In this document: piece after piece, positions 24,400-36,380 of the stretch | Layout: the number at the start of each line of letters is the position of its first letter | Position numbering within the stretch: position 1 is the stretch's first letter | Source of the DNA: Megalonaias nervosa | Taxonomy: Eukaryota > Mollusca > Bivalvia > Unionida > Unionidae | Length of the DNA stretch: 64,000 nucleotides | Assembly: GCA_016617855.1 (NCBI GenBank) | Contig: JAECUM010011168.1 | Span: forward strand, 1-64,000 | Direction of reading: 5' to 3' | Translations under genes and position numbers: made by a program | The notes under the pieces: model-generated | Told to the model about the DNA's origin: nothing | Seen by the model: only the letters and a program-made list of their open reading frames with translations | Database searches by the model: none

Positions 24400-25175
24400 A
24401 AAAATATATGTCCTATCACCAAAATGTTCTAAAGGAATCAAAGTTCGAATCCCGATGAAGTTCCAAGATGAAAGGCGATGACGTCCTCTATAACCTGTCC
24501 TATGTTGTTGTGTCAACTGTTACTTGTTGAATTTTATGAATCAAGAATAACATTCCGGCTTTAGAATTCCGAATAATTTCCACTAAATGTCTTTGTCCAA
24601 GAATTTTTATGAACACTGGTATTGTCCAGGGAATATACATTATTAAATCCCAAAAATAGAAGAATTTCAAATCAAACTAGCATCAACATTAAAAACACCT
24701 TGAGCTCTGAAAGTGTCTATTACGACTGACTATTTCACTATAAAACTTCAGTTTTAGACCCAACCACGTAATCACTTAGTCAGTACGGCGCAAAAAAGCA
24801 AAACTACAAGTCAATTATCACGTACTCTAGTATAGCCTTAGCTAAAAATCAAGGATTCCCACACTTGAAATGAATTTCAGAAAAAGGTTGTTTACTCAAC
24901 TAACACGCAGACCAAGTGTGACCTTGATTATGAGCAATGATTTTCACTCTGTGTTTACCAATTCTGAATCAAGTTCAAGAACTATGTCAGCTAAAAATAC
25001 AATGTAGCAACACTACTGCATTTTAATTAGGCTAAAATGAACTGAACTGAATGTTCTGGAAAAATGTCAATTCCAGTGAATAAAGTTATTATTACAATAA
25101 CATGTAATGAAATAAAAATAAAATAAATAATTAAAACTAACACAAAAGTAGTTAAATTACATTACGTAACACAGC
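24400..25175 (+). repeat. Diverged LTR-like sequence
   Basis: The right end (AAGTAGTTAAATTACATTACGTAACAC) and internal ATGACGTC and AATAAAAATAAAATAAATAA blocks match the 3' half of the LTR family at 11749-12654. The left end cannot be fixed. Confidence 0.45.
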
Positions 25176-25260
25176 TAAAACTCTATTCCTGAATTTATTT
25201 GACAAGGCTGATATCTTTTGAAATATGTAACCCTCCATTACTGAAATATCGTCTTTGCAG

Positions 25261-25430
25261 AAGGTGCGTGTTTGACCCCAGTTCCTTTTAAACATGAAGT
25301 GGATATAACTTCCCATGTAGAAGAAACCATTATGTGTGCTGAACCTGGTCTTGCTGGCGAAGAGGAAACTAATCCGCCTCTCATGAAGGGACCGGTAGAT
25401 ATTCAAAGATTATTATACTTTATAGGATGA
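25261..25430 (+). CDS. CLCA last exon: cytoplasmic tail
   Basis: Directly after the acceptor GTCTTTGCAG the sequence is open in the phase required by the donor at 23103. It encodes an acidic tail of about 56 residues (including ITSHVEETIMCAEPG and EEETNPPLMKGP) and stops with TGA at 25428-25430. The exon is supported only by splice signals, phase and open frame, because CLCA tails are poorly conserved. No convincing polyadenylation signal was noted just downstream. Confidence 0.6.
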
Positions 25431-25664
25431 TGTTCATTTTGTTTCTTTCTTTCAATGCTCCAACCTTTTCTGGTTAAAGCTAAATTTGAGAAAGCAACAA
25501 ACTCATATTCAACTATTTGGAAACTCCTGGATTTTGCATCATCTATATATTGGCGTACCTGAACAGAATGATATAAAATCAATTTTCAAAGGCAATTTTA
25601 CTTTTATGATTTGTATTATCATTTTTCCATGTCCACGTACACACACAATGATTTGGACATGCAA

Positions 25665-25666
<2 letters not shown>

Positions 25667-25751
<85 letters not shown>
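25667..25751. repeat. (TA)n microsatellite
   Basis: TA array of about 85 bases immediately left of the long hairpin. Confidence 0.95.
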
Positions 25752-25755
<4 letters not shown>

Positions 25756-25763
25756 ATATGTAT

Positions 25764-25900
25764 AGTATGTACGCTGTATCAATGATATACCACGAGATGT
25801 ATAAATTTTTCATTAAAAGGAAACGAAGCTTGCTGAGTTTCCTTTTAATGAAAAATTTATACAACGAGTGGTATATCATTGATACAGCGTACATACTGTA
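25764..25900. repeat. Long near-perfect hairpin (foldback element)
   Basis: The left arm (about 25764-25824) and right arm (about 25840-25900) are inverted copies of roughly 60 bases separated by only about 15 bases containing AAGCTT. Differences between arms are few (CGAGATG versus CAACGAG region). No protein is encoded; ORFs across it are mirror images of the same sequence. It resembles a foldback MITE, or a hairpin formed by template switching next to a (TA)n tract. Confidence 0.85.
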
Positions 25901-25902
25901 CA

Positions 25903-26381
25903 TATATTTTATTTATATCACATACAAATACATATATTTGACCTTTGAACGGAGTTCAGATTTACTACAAGCAGCTGTGTATTGACCTAGTGAATAAACT
26001 CCTCACATCCCCGAGTGGGTCCGCTACAAAATGTAGTTCTATGCATTGAGTGGCTATTTACAATCACCTCTGCATATTGATAAGTTGATGTTTTCTTTTC
26101 TTGGTTTCTATTTTTCTCCACATTGATTATATCAATATAATAAACACTTATGATTTAAACATGAAAGATGGCTTTAATGATAAAAGTACAGTAGAGCACT
26201 ATTTATACTGGGATAACTACTTCATTCACATGAACGCCATTCACATACCGGCGCATGGAAATTAATGTGGAATAGAAACTAAGCCAACTGACGAACCAAC
26301 AAGAGGTAATTAAAAGATTTTAATTTATTTGCTGTTGATCTAAGTCATTATTCTGCTTTAGCAACAGTACAACAGACCATA

Positions 26382-26456
<75 letters not shown>

Positions 26457-26576
26457 CTTTGGTCGGTTTGACTGAACTTTTACCATCAATCATAAGTCCA
26501 GAGATATCGTGGAATAACACAAACGCAAATCCTCTACGTTTGTCATTTCATAGATTAAAATCCCGTATCTTGCTAC

Positions 26577-26643
<67 letters not shown>

Positions 26644-27252
26644 TTTGGACATTTTCATATTTAAATAATAATCGATTATTTAGAACATTATAGTGTGTTT
26701 AAGAAAAACAAAACTACAAAACAACATTAAATACATCACAGTATGTGTACTCAGTACAACGTAACCGAGGAATTTACTGGTTTGCAACATTTTATCATTG
26801 ATAAACACTATAGATAAATCCCAAGGAAATTGCACACGTATCGTTACGACGAATCATATTCTTGTAGGTTACTTGGTGAAATTTCTGTTTCAAGGTTTTT
26901 TACCCAGCCCAAATTCCTTTTCTCTCTCACTCCACATTTCTGCGCAGTTTGTCCGTTATGCATGAGAGGGGAGGGGAGAACAGAAAGCAGAAAGAATTGT
27001 GATGAAAATGTGTACCATATTAATTCATTTAGAAAACGGGATTATTAATACTTTTCATCGTTATTTTCCTACGTCACTAGTGACTGTGGAAATTGGTCAT
27101 TGATCTAGAATCAACTGCAGACGCTCGCGAGAATGTTTATATCCGAGTATTATTGCGCCATGGGCGGATCACAATTTGATATACCAATAGTATTGGTATA
27201 ACAAATTGCTTTATACCAACACTTTAAATGCATCTTATTTTTTAATGTATGT
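25903..27252. other. Intergenic; paired CT and GA microsatellites
   Basis: (CT)n at about 26384-26453 and (GA)n at about 26580-26641 are complementary and lie about 125 bases apart, so they could form a large stem. No gene recognised. Confidence 0.6.

Positions 27253-27319
<67 letters not shown>
27253..27319. repeat. (TA)n microsatellite
   Basis: TA array abutting the LTR that starts at 27319/27320. Confidence 0.95.
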
Positions 27320-27324
<5 letters not shown>

Positions 27325-28231
27325 CGTATCGGTTTGTTTAAAGTAACATAAAGAAAAGAGCGAAGACAACAAGCTTTGTAAGTTTTAACAAAAATATTTT
27401 ATTTCCCTAGAAAACACAAAGAAAAGGTGAAAATATGAAATAGGACTTAGGATTTGCGAAGAAAATCCAAACAACTGTCCTAGAATTGTGAAAAACATAT
27501 AAGTCCTATCAATAAACATTCGTAATTGAAGCTAGTCTGAATCTCAATTCCGTTCCAAAATGGTGGATGATGACGTCAGACGAAGTTTTTACACAAATGT
27601 CCAGAAATTTCACTTTGAATCACAATTTGTACCGTTCTGTTCCAATTTAGAATCAATTTTACTAAATGTCTTTGTCCAAAGCCAATTGTGTTTAGTTCTC
27701 CAGGGAAAATAATTATTGTTTAAAAAATAGATGAACTCTTGGTGACATCTATAACAATATACATGTCGCTCTACAGACATACAAGTGAACAACTCTTTCC
27801 AGCACCAGAAAAAGAATACATTCTTCTCAAGGTATAAAAACGACTCTACAAGGTGTTAAAATATGACTCTCACAGATTTCACAGATACCTGAGTATATAA
27901 ACCGAACTGAGACATCATTTCATACACACGCACGAAGAACGCGTGGTTATTTTGCAATAAACAATCGCAGTACGCAATGAAAACACGTATAATTAGAAAT
28001 GACTTCGGCCACAACCAATCGTTTATGCCGGCAGTTTATCCACCCGGCAATCATTTAAAAAAACTTACGAAAGCCGAGAGTCATATTTACTAAATAAACA
28101 CGATGTTTCTTTCAAAAATTTTCAGATCCTGTGAACATAATCATCATCATAATAAAATATAATGATACAAAATTGAAATAAAAAGAATTCAAATTTTAAC
28201 ACAAAAGTAATTAAACTACATGGTCGTAGCA
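27319..28231 (+). mobile_element. Solo LTR, second copy
   Basis: Homologous along its length to 11749-12654: the same start after one substituted base (GTTACGTATCGG), the same ATGACGTCAGA block and the same end (TGGTCGTAGCA). It lies between TA-rich flanks; ATAT may be the target duplication, but this is ambiguous in a (TA)n context. No internal genes. Confidence 0.75.
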
Positions 28232-30739
28232 ATATGTATATATATATGATCGATTGATTATGGTCATATAAAGTAAAAGAGTATTGATTTACTATGGATA
28301 CTTAATTTACTGCTCACCCCCACTATACAGTACAATGTTCTGTCGCGTATTTTAAAATTATATTCATACATTACCACGAGTTGTTCTTCTTTTAAGATTG
28401 TACAAAGATTCATTGTTCATGTATGTACCTCTGGGCACGAAAACCAAAACTAGATCATGCAGACACTATTTTGTCATGTTTTGTTTTCTTCTTCTTTTGT
28501 AGTGATGCAGAAGAAGACAAACAGCATTCATGAGCCTTTCCGCATAGTTATCGGGGACATTCATATTAGATATGAAATGCAATGAGTGTGAAGAAACTAA
28601 TCGTGCCAAGAAAGGCCTTGTGATCCTATACTTTATTTCATTAACAAAAGTGACAATCCCGAATGACAGAAATATATGTTATTCTTCTACACTTCTTTCT
28701 TTCGCTTACCAATCAATCTAATCGATTATTGATGGCCTACTAATGAAACATGCAAAGAAATGACGGCGTATCACATGTGTTTTCCTGTAGAGACGAAATC
28801 TGAAACAGTAACATTTGCTCAAGTCTTTTCGAAGTTCTGAACAGAACCTGATTAATTTTGAAGTGAATAATGACATTTCGAGATTTCAATTACAATATCT
28901 GGTTCATGTTTACATGTTTCTTTTATACGTGTAATGTGTATATAATGTGTCAATGGTACATTTCCTTATTTAACAATACAAATTTGTTATGCTGATTGTT
29001 AATGATATGTTACAAAAACCTTTTGTTCAAAAACACTAGGTACAAAAGACGTTTCTGCACTTTTTGAGCAACATACATATTACTCTTGATACACATCACT
29101 CTTTATAAACAGCACTCTTGATACACATGCCTTTTGAAAATGAGAAATGAGGATTATTACACGGTTCAGAGAGCAATGGTGCATAAGTACGTAATGTTGC
29201 ATAACTCCTCTTTTATTCTCAGATATAGCTTTTTAATTTGGCTTTTTGTTAGACATCTGCATTTGGGTATATAAAACGTTAGCCACATTCAGCCGTGAGA
29301 AGTTTAACATTTCAAAGGGGCTATTATCGACCATATAGTAATTTAACATAGAATGCCAAAGAGGGTCAGCGAGAATGGAACACGCTGTGAAGGACAAACA
29401 CCCATCCATACAATGAAAAGGACGATGAAGGGTAGGGAATAGGAAGTGGTTACCAATCAGCATTCGCTCACACACAAACAGTCTTATGAGTAAGAGGTGG
29501 GGTGTATAAAATGGAGCAGAGCGACAATGGCTGTCACCCATTCTGACAGATCCACACACGTACGTAAAGACAAACATCCGGACATCCACACCGACAAAAA
29601 ACGGAAGAGGGAAAGGAAATGTATGCAATGATTACTAACACCTAATGAGCCCAACAAATTGCCTTTACTATCCAGTACCCATGTTTGAAACCAAAACATA
29701 CGAGTGAAAGGGAAATTATGTGATGGTCATCAACAATCCTGCTTACGATCAAATGTAAAATCACGCGTACTAAACATTGGCAGTTCACATATTTAGACTT
29801 ACTATTCTACATATCATCACACATGCACAAAGGGAGCCAGAAAACTTCTATTATTTTGTTTTTCTGCATACATACCTATCATACAAACAAATCATACATG
29901 CTGAAAAGGGTAGGGTATCGATTTTTGTGTATGCATTCATAGACAAACACAAACATGGTGAAGTTGGCAATCAGTGAGTAGTATTCTTTTCTAAAATACT
30001 GTTGAGACCCTAAAAAGGACCGTTGGGTGTTTATACGGACCGTTAAGCACAGGCCACATTGCTTCATTCTTTACACCGCGGGACCATGTTCCAAGATTAC
30101 ACGGACACACTTTTGTGGTTTCACATAAATCTCTCTGAGAAATATCACTGTCTCTTTGAGACTTGTTATAACCCACTTTGACTTCACATGTACCTAGCAA
30201 TCAAGATGGCACAACACACTGAAATTAACTACTGACGACTCGATGCTAATCATTCATACGCTGAACCACGAAAAACTACAGTTCTGTATAGAGCCATGAC
30301 CGAGATGTGTTGGAGTGGACGGACAATCTGTCCTTATACCAATCATGACGTTATTGCTGTTGTTACTGGTGCTACTTCAACTACTGTTGCTGCTGCTAGT
30401 ACTACTACTACAGTTACAATTATTACTAACACTCAGTACATAACATTATCAGTTTCAGACGATTTGTTGTATGTTTTACTGTTGTCGCAGGAATTGTAGA
30501 TGTCATCAATAGTTCCCATCTTTTAAATACTACAATTCTAAGAAGAAACAAGATAACATTCAAAGCTGTGTATATCGTTAGAAGGAGGAAGAAGCAAACT
30601 TTCTACAGCAACAAGAAGGGAAGAGAAAACTAGACATGAACACAATGACTGTAAGCAGCCATCAGAGTGAGGGCATTGAAGACGGGGACATATTATAACA
30701 GATCCTGACTGAACTGAAAGAAGTGATAACATTATATCG
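28232..30739. other. No gene recognised
   Basis: Mixed AT-rich sequence with several short ORFs on both strands but no family signal or splice-consistent exon series. A short ACT/ACC-rich run encoding serine and threonine near 30370-30430 is low complexity. Confidence 0.4.
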
Positions 30740-30897
30740 TAACGTGATGGGTTCAGAAATAAATCCATAAAAAACAAATCACCTATTTAAATATTTATTG
30801 TCAACTAACACTATATACACTCCTTTACCCTTGTGTTGCATTACACTATAATATCACTAATTCTCTGTAGAATTGCAACCTAACGATCCGTTAGAAC

Positions 30898-30930
<33 letters not shown>

Positions 30931-30931
30931 C

Positions 30932-30964
<33 letters not shown>

Positions 30965-31248
30965 AAAAATCAAATTCATTCTTTCACACTGAAGGGTAAA
31001 TACATCTCTCCCGCTCAAGTCTGTGTCTTATTAAAAACCACTTTACAAGTCCATATTTCAGTCTGGTTGAAACCCGATGATTCATACATGAAAACAGATA
31101 CGGGTTTTCTCACTCCCAAATATCACTGTCCTCAGCCAGACGGTCCCGTTATGATTGACAGCTCCAACTATTCAAACCAGTGCTATAAGGAGAACACAAC
31201 TGTCCCTATCAGTAACGAATCACACTCCCCAGATATCTAATTTCATCA
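30740..31248 (-). repeat. 3' LTR of the gypsy element
   Basis: Begins TGATGAAATTAG at 31248 reading leftward and ends near CCCATCACGTTA at 30740. Shares the TAAATCCATAAAA, ATACACTC-TTTACCC and ATTCTTTCACACTGA blocks with 34412-34801. Contains a (GA)n tract at about 30898-30965. Confidence 0.75.
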
Positions 31249-31869
31249 AACTGCTTTCGTCTTTGAAAATAACATGTGTGCCACATGTTACTGGCAGTGT
31301 AATTTCAATGTCTTCAAATAAGTCAAAACAAACTTATTCTCTCGGCAAGATTTATATCCTTGTATCAGTACCTTTGCAAAGTTTAATTAAAAAGCAGTTT
31401 TAGATACGAGTTCACAAAATATAAAACGAAACATGAGATATAAAACATAACCTTATTTTTCTAATTAAGTCAGTTAAATCCTCTTTACACGTTAAATAAA
31501 TATGCCCAGCTAAATTATTCACAAGTATTGCTAAGGTAATTTAGTCATTTACCCATTTTTGCTGATTTAAATGATTTGACAGTCATGGAAAACAGTCACT
31601 TAATTGAGCCTGATCGTGTCTTACATCGCTCTACAGTTCAGGGTCATATCCCAGTGAAGAGCGTTGCATACTCTTGACGCGCTCGTATCCCGTAGCATCT
31701 CTAATACCCTTCCCACTGTCAGACCCTGTCTGAATCACTTTGATCACTGTAACCACTATTAGGAATTTCCTTCTCCGTACTAACATCGTCTTTCAACCCG
31801 TTTGTACTGACGCCACAGAATAGTTTTAGTCTATTATAATGACCACACGATGTTAGTGTCTATAGATTT

Positions 31870-32010
31870 CTCAATACGATATACCAAGTCACTGATACGT
31901 TTTTCAATAGGATAGAGCCCATCCCAATTTGATTGTAATTTCGAGCGTATCCCAATTTTCCATTTTGAGTTATGTAGCCATAAAACATCCCCAGTCTGAA
32001 AAGTTTAAAG
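31870..32010 (-). pseudogene. Gypsy integrase C-terminal (GPY/F) fragment
   Basis: Leftward translation, allowing frame changes, gives a GKLGY-RNYNQ...G-type segment followed by a VSVTWYIV-like end, the layout of the GPY/F module at the C-terminus of gypsy integrases. Only this end of pol and a weak protease-RT linker (32390-32698) remain. Confidence 0.55.
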
Positions 32011-32389
32011 TGTGTCCAGTAGTCGTAGTACCAATTCTGCTTTTCGCTCTCAATTTTTATTTTTCTATCAACGACACAAAACATCCTCAACAATGGATGA
32101 TGCCTACGGATCATCGGATGACTCAATCACATCCTGTCTCAACATATTCTCAGCATGGTCTTTCACTTCTACACGCTGTGCAAAAGATAATCGTCGAGGA
32201 TGTTGGTGAATGGGTGTTACTTTCGATTGAGCGTTTTACTATATCTGATCTCCCCAAGTCGGTCTTATTTTGGGCAAACGCCAGGTTAAATTGTACAAGA
32301 AAATTAACAAACTCATTTCCCTGGGAGTTATCGAGATACTACGACGACTGTTCGAGTAAGTTTGCAAGATGTTGGGGCACCATGTTAGT

Positions 32390-32698
32390 CTACGAATATG
32401 GAAATCCTGTGATTTTGTTATCAACTTTCACATCCTCGCACGTCGCTGCCACAGATTTCTCATACACCTTAACTGATTTGTCTGACGGATTGAGCACCCG
32501 AATAGAGATATAGTCATTTTCTGTATTAACCGTTGGCTTTACAGATACATCTGTGTTGGTACCAGTGTTGGACAAAAGGGCGCAGCTTCTAGGTCTAGTA
32601 CCTTCCCCGGTATGATTATTTCCACTCCCGGAGGCATGATACTTGCTCTGTCCACTACAACATCTTATGCTCTTCAATTCCACCGAGGCACAATTCAC
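32390..32698 (-). pseudogene. Gypsy protease-to-RT linker fragment
   Basis: A leftward ORF contains IRVLNPSDKSVKVYEKS, which resembles the conserved strand region after the retropepsin in metazoan gypsy polyproteins. It lies directly downstream of the protease active site at about 32960 and is followed by the deletion that removed RT. Confidence 0.55.
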
Positions 32699-32917
32699 TG
32701 GTTGAACATTCTACATAAATGTATAAGTCCCAGCATCTATGACACACTGGTGACTCTGAAGAAAGTGAAAACCAAGAATTTCATCTATATCTTTCATCGT
32801 CATCCACACTGTGTGCTTATCATAATACCCATTTTTCCCAAACCTCCTGTCTGAATACACTTTCCATTTGCCATTTTTATTTGTTGATCGGTCGGTTTCG
32901 AATATGTTTTCTGTAGA

Positions 32918-34122
32918 TTAATTAGACATTTGTTCATAGATGGGGCCGTTAATAATGGTAACGGTTGCACCTGTATCGATGAGGAAATTCACAGAACTAC
33001 CTTGCATTGTGCCTTGCATATACATCCCTGATCCATAGCTGAAAATTCGAGTGGTACGTAGTTGCGTTCTGCAATGATGACCCTGATTGTTTTCATTTGC
33101 TTTTAATTTCAGACAGACTTTCTTGAAATGTTTATCACTGTTACAAATACAGCACATCTTTGAATTCTGATGATTGTAGGATCCTTCGTTGTGCTTTCTC
33201 TTTAACGAATCCAGTTCTACGTTAATTCTTCTCAGTTCACTGGACAGTTCTTTGATGCAGGCCTGGAGGTCCACTCGGCCGGAGGTTGAACATTCTACAT
33301 CATCAATACCGATATTCCGAACTTGAGTTGTCGTGCGACCATCCCGTTGTTTATCTGCACTTTGAAAAGCCTCCAATTCAACTGCTAACTTTGTGATTTC
33401 TTCTAAGGTTTTAGGATGGCTTTCCTGAACACGAAGCCTCATATCTGAGTCTGTCAGTGCATCAACAAAATTATCCTGGCTCAAAGTTGCTATATGTTCG
33501 ATTGGAGCCTTTGGGTAGGCTCTCCTGCGTAAGCGTTTTACAACATGAGCAAGTTCTGACAAAGTTTGATCTCCCCTTCGTGTGAGATTTTTAAGTTGCA
33601 CCCTGAAGAATTATGTTTGATGCTGAGCCAAACCTCCCGATCAGAGCGTTATATTATTCTCGATACATTCTCCTCGCCGAAGAGTCTAAATCAGCTAGTA
33701 CTGCCAGTGTACTTCCTCGTAAAATTGATCCCAGAAACAGTACGTTTTGGTCCTCGGTTCAAAATGAACTCTAAAGTCTTCCCACGGTTCCGAACCATCA
33801 TAGGTCGCTAGCCTCACCAATGACTTTTGAAAGTTTCTATCACTACTGGTGTTTGAGACATTTCCTAGACTTTTAAGATCTCCCCTACAGTTTCTATTCC
33901 CGCTGTGCTTGCGACATGTTCTAGACCTGTAAGAATTTCCTGTAATTGGTTCTCCAGTGCCTCACATTCCCGTTCTAACGTCTGTATTTCCTCCAGCTGT
34001 AACCTACTTTGCACATTAAAAGTAGGAGTTGCGGTTTGTAACATTGTACCTAAAACTGTGTCAGGTTTACTCCGTTGTCCAAAAAGAATTGTTGGGGTAT
34101 CAAGCCCTCCTTTCGTCATTTT
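32918..34122 (-). pseudogene. Gypsy gag with zinc knuckle and retropepsin
   Basis: The start is the Met of MTKGGLDTPT at 34122, following the primer binding site and a leader. The N-terminal third has a coiled coil (LERECEALENQLQEIL). A break lies between 33865 and 33601. The downstream frame carries a capsid-like helical region and a perfect CCHC knuckle (C-x2-C-x4-H-x4-C; CCICNSDKHFKKVC). It also carries the aspartic protease active site LIDTGATVT near its end. Gag and protease are in one frame, as in many animal gypsy elements. Confidence 0.8.
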
Positions 34123-34411
34123 TCCACGACAAATAAGAATTAGCTGAATCTGGATATATCCAAAAATCATTCCCCCCTGATATCACAATGATTTAAATCC
34201 AGGAATCAACTTTAAGCACTACAATTTAAGAGGATCACTCGCCAAAAACAAATACACTAGCCTTGCAATACATTCAGTTACCGAAATATAAGAAAACGAA
34301 AGATATCTTACCAGCGAAATTTCTTGATGTGGAATATACCAAATTCCATACAACACCGTCGGCAGAATAATCAGCTAAAAGTTAGTATCCCATCGCTGCC
34401 ACCAAAGATAA

Positions 34412-34801
34412 TAACGTGATGGGCTCAGAATAAATCCATAAAACAAATCAATTATTTACACGTTTATTTACAATTTAAACTACATACACTCATTTACCCT
34501 TGTAATATATTACACAAGAAAAACCCTACTTCTCTGTAGAGACAATTCAATTCATTGTTTCACACTGAGGGCTAAATACCTCTCCCCCTCTTAAGTTCCA
34601 GTCCATAATTCAAAGTAGTTGAAGCCCGATGCTTCACACATGAAAAAGACAAGGGTTTTCTCACTCCATAGGATCACTGCACTCAGACAGACGTTTCATG
34701 GATTTATTCTACAGCTCTTACTGTTCGAACTAGTGATATAGAGAGAACACATCTACCCCTAGCATTAAAAGGCTACACTCCACAGGTGTCTAATTTCATC
34801 A
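34412..34801 (-). repeat. 5' LTR of the gypsy element
   Basis: Same ends as 30740-31248 but about 120 bases shorter, chiefly through absence of the GA tract. The primer-binding-like sequence follows a few bases inside. Confidence 0.75.
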
Positions 34802-35654
34802 CAATATTTATCCAGTTTGTTACAGACCGAGAGGGAAAGAACTACATCTCCACAAGGAATCCAATAGCTACAAAATGCAACAACAGCAACAAAAGCAGCA
34901 ACGAAGGCAACGAAAGCAGGAAAGAATGGAGAGACGTACAGCTCACGAAGGAAAGTCCATAAACTTTTGAGGTTATTTTATTTTCATATAGTCCTTTTCA
35001 GAGCCAAACATATCTCTTAGAAATGTGATACTCATCTGTCATTGCCAAAGTAGCAACCCATAAAAGGACAGACAAAGAAATAAAAACAAATGGATGTGTA
35101 TATATGAACGAACCACTTCCATAATTTTAACAAATAATAAATCAACACCATTAAGGTCTAACTTATATTGATTATATTATGGCTGAAAAGTAATGACAAC
35201 ACAGATGTAAACATGTCATTTCACAAAAGTCCATTTGTTGCTTTCCTGTTTTCTTTCATCTGTCCTCTGACAATATCTTTGTGAGTGTCTTGACTTTCGG
35301 AAATTGGGTGGGCTTCTGTTCTTAAGAAAGTTTTATCCCTCATTTTCTCTTGTCATGGTTTTCTTTTATTCTTGCACGTTTCTTTAGCGTTCTTGACACA
35401 CCGAAGATCAACGTCCTTGTTTGACACAGAAAACATTAATCTATACTTTTGTCTCTGATTCTTAGAATATGTAGTTACTTTACTTTGACTTTGTGGACAT
35501 TCGGTAGGCAAAAGACCTTTCTCTTGACATACTTCTTTTAGTCTATCCAAACAACTGTGCTCAAGAGCAACTGTGAAGATGTTTCACAAAAACACTGTAG
35601 AATATTTATATCAGACTGAACATAGTGAAGGATATCTATTTAAAAATCATACGA
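34802..35654. other. No gene recognised
   Basis: Includes a CAA/AGCAACGAAGGCAACGAAAGC low-complexity stretch at about 34880-34920; otherwise unremarkable AT-rich DNA. Confidence 0.4.
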
Positions 35655-36287
35655 TTGCGTTTGTGTGTTCTTCGTGCGTGTACATGAAATGACGTTTTCG
35701 TTCAGTTTAAATACTCAGGTATCTGTGAAATAGTAGTCAGAGTCATATTTTAACACCTGGTAGAGTCGTTTCAATACCTTTAGAAGAAGGTATTCTTTTC
35801 TAGTGCTAGAAAGAGTTGTTCATCCGTGTGTCTGTAGAACGAGATTTATGTTGTGTTATAGATGATAGCCATTCTTCATCTACTTTTTAAACAATAATTA
35901 TTTTCCCTGGATAACTACACAACCGGCTTTGGACAAAGACATTTGGTAAAATTGATTCTAAATTGGAACAGAACAGTACAAATTGTGATTCAAAGTGAAA
36001 ATTCTGGACATTTGTGTAAACACATCGTCTGACGTCATCATCCGCCATCTTGGAACGGAATTGAGATTCAGACTACTTCACTTAGAACTGTTTATTGATA
36101 GGACTTACATGTTTTTCACAATTCTAGGACAAATGTTTGGATTTTCTTCTCAAATCGTAAGTCCTATTTCATATTTTCACCTTTTCACCGTGTTTTCTAG
36201 GGAAATAAATTCTTTTTGTTAAAACTTACAAAGCTTGCTGTCTTCGCTCTTTTCTTTATGTTACTTTAAACGAGCCGATACGTAACA
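35655..36287 (-). mobile_element. LTR, third copy, 3'-truncated
   Basis: Reading leftward it starts TGTTACGTATCGGCTCG at 36287, as at 11749, and follows that family for about 600 bases before homology stops near 35655. It abuts a (TA)n array at its start, as does the copy at 27319. Confidence 0.75.
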
Positions 36288-36288
36288 A

Positions 36289-36303
36289 TATATATATATA
36301 TAG

Positions 36304-36374
<71 letters not shown>
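36289..36374. repeat. (TA)n microsatellite
   Basis: TA array adjoining the truncated LTR. Confidence 0.95.

Positions 36375-36380
<6 letters not shown>

Larger units (their letters stand above)
23104..25260 (+). other. Last CLCA intron
   Basis: From the donor after 23103 to the acceptor GTCTTTGCAG ending at 25260. It holds a (CT)n tract, a fragment of the LTR-like repeat (24205-24390) and a diverged LTR (24400-25175). No coding sequence is recognised. Confidence 0.6.
30740..34801 (-). mobile_element. Ty3/gypsy LTR retrotransposon, internally deleted
   Basis: Two LTR copies in the same orientation (30740-31248 and 34412-34801) bracket leftward gag-protease sequence and the end of an integrase. 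A primer-binding-site-like TGGTGGCAGCGATGGGAT lies at 34404-34387, just inside the 5' LTR. Reverse transcriptase, RNase H and the integrase core are missing, so the element is about 4.1 kb rather than the usual 5-6 kb and cannot move by itself. The 3' LTR carries a (GA)n expansion that the 5' LTR lacks. Confidence 0.8.

Noticed and set aside
25486..25985. ORFs encoding long Tyr-Ile repeats on both strands
   Set aside because: They are translations of the (TA)n microsatellite, which is open in several frames; no gene. The same applies near 41011-41283 and 43907-44110.
26384..26641. CRISPR-like or regulatory array from the CT and GA tracts
   Set aside because: Plain dinucleotide microsatellites without spacers; only their complementarity is notable.
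29233..29699. Overlapping leftward ORFs of 71 and 131 residues
   Set aside because: Two frames of the same low-information sequence, no family signal, no splice or neighbour support.
32012..32513. 194-residue rightward ORF near the gypsy element
   Set aside because: Antisense to the degenerate gypsy pol remnants; no own domain.
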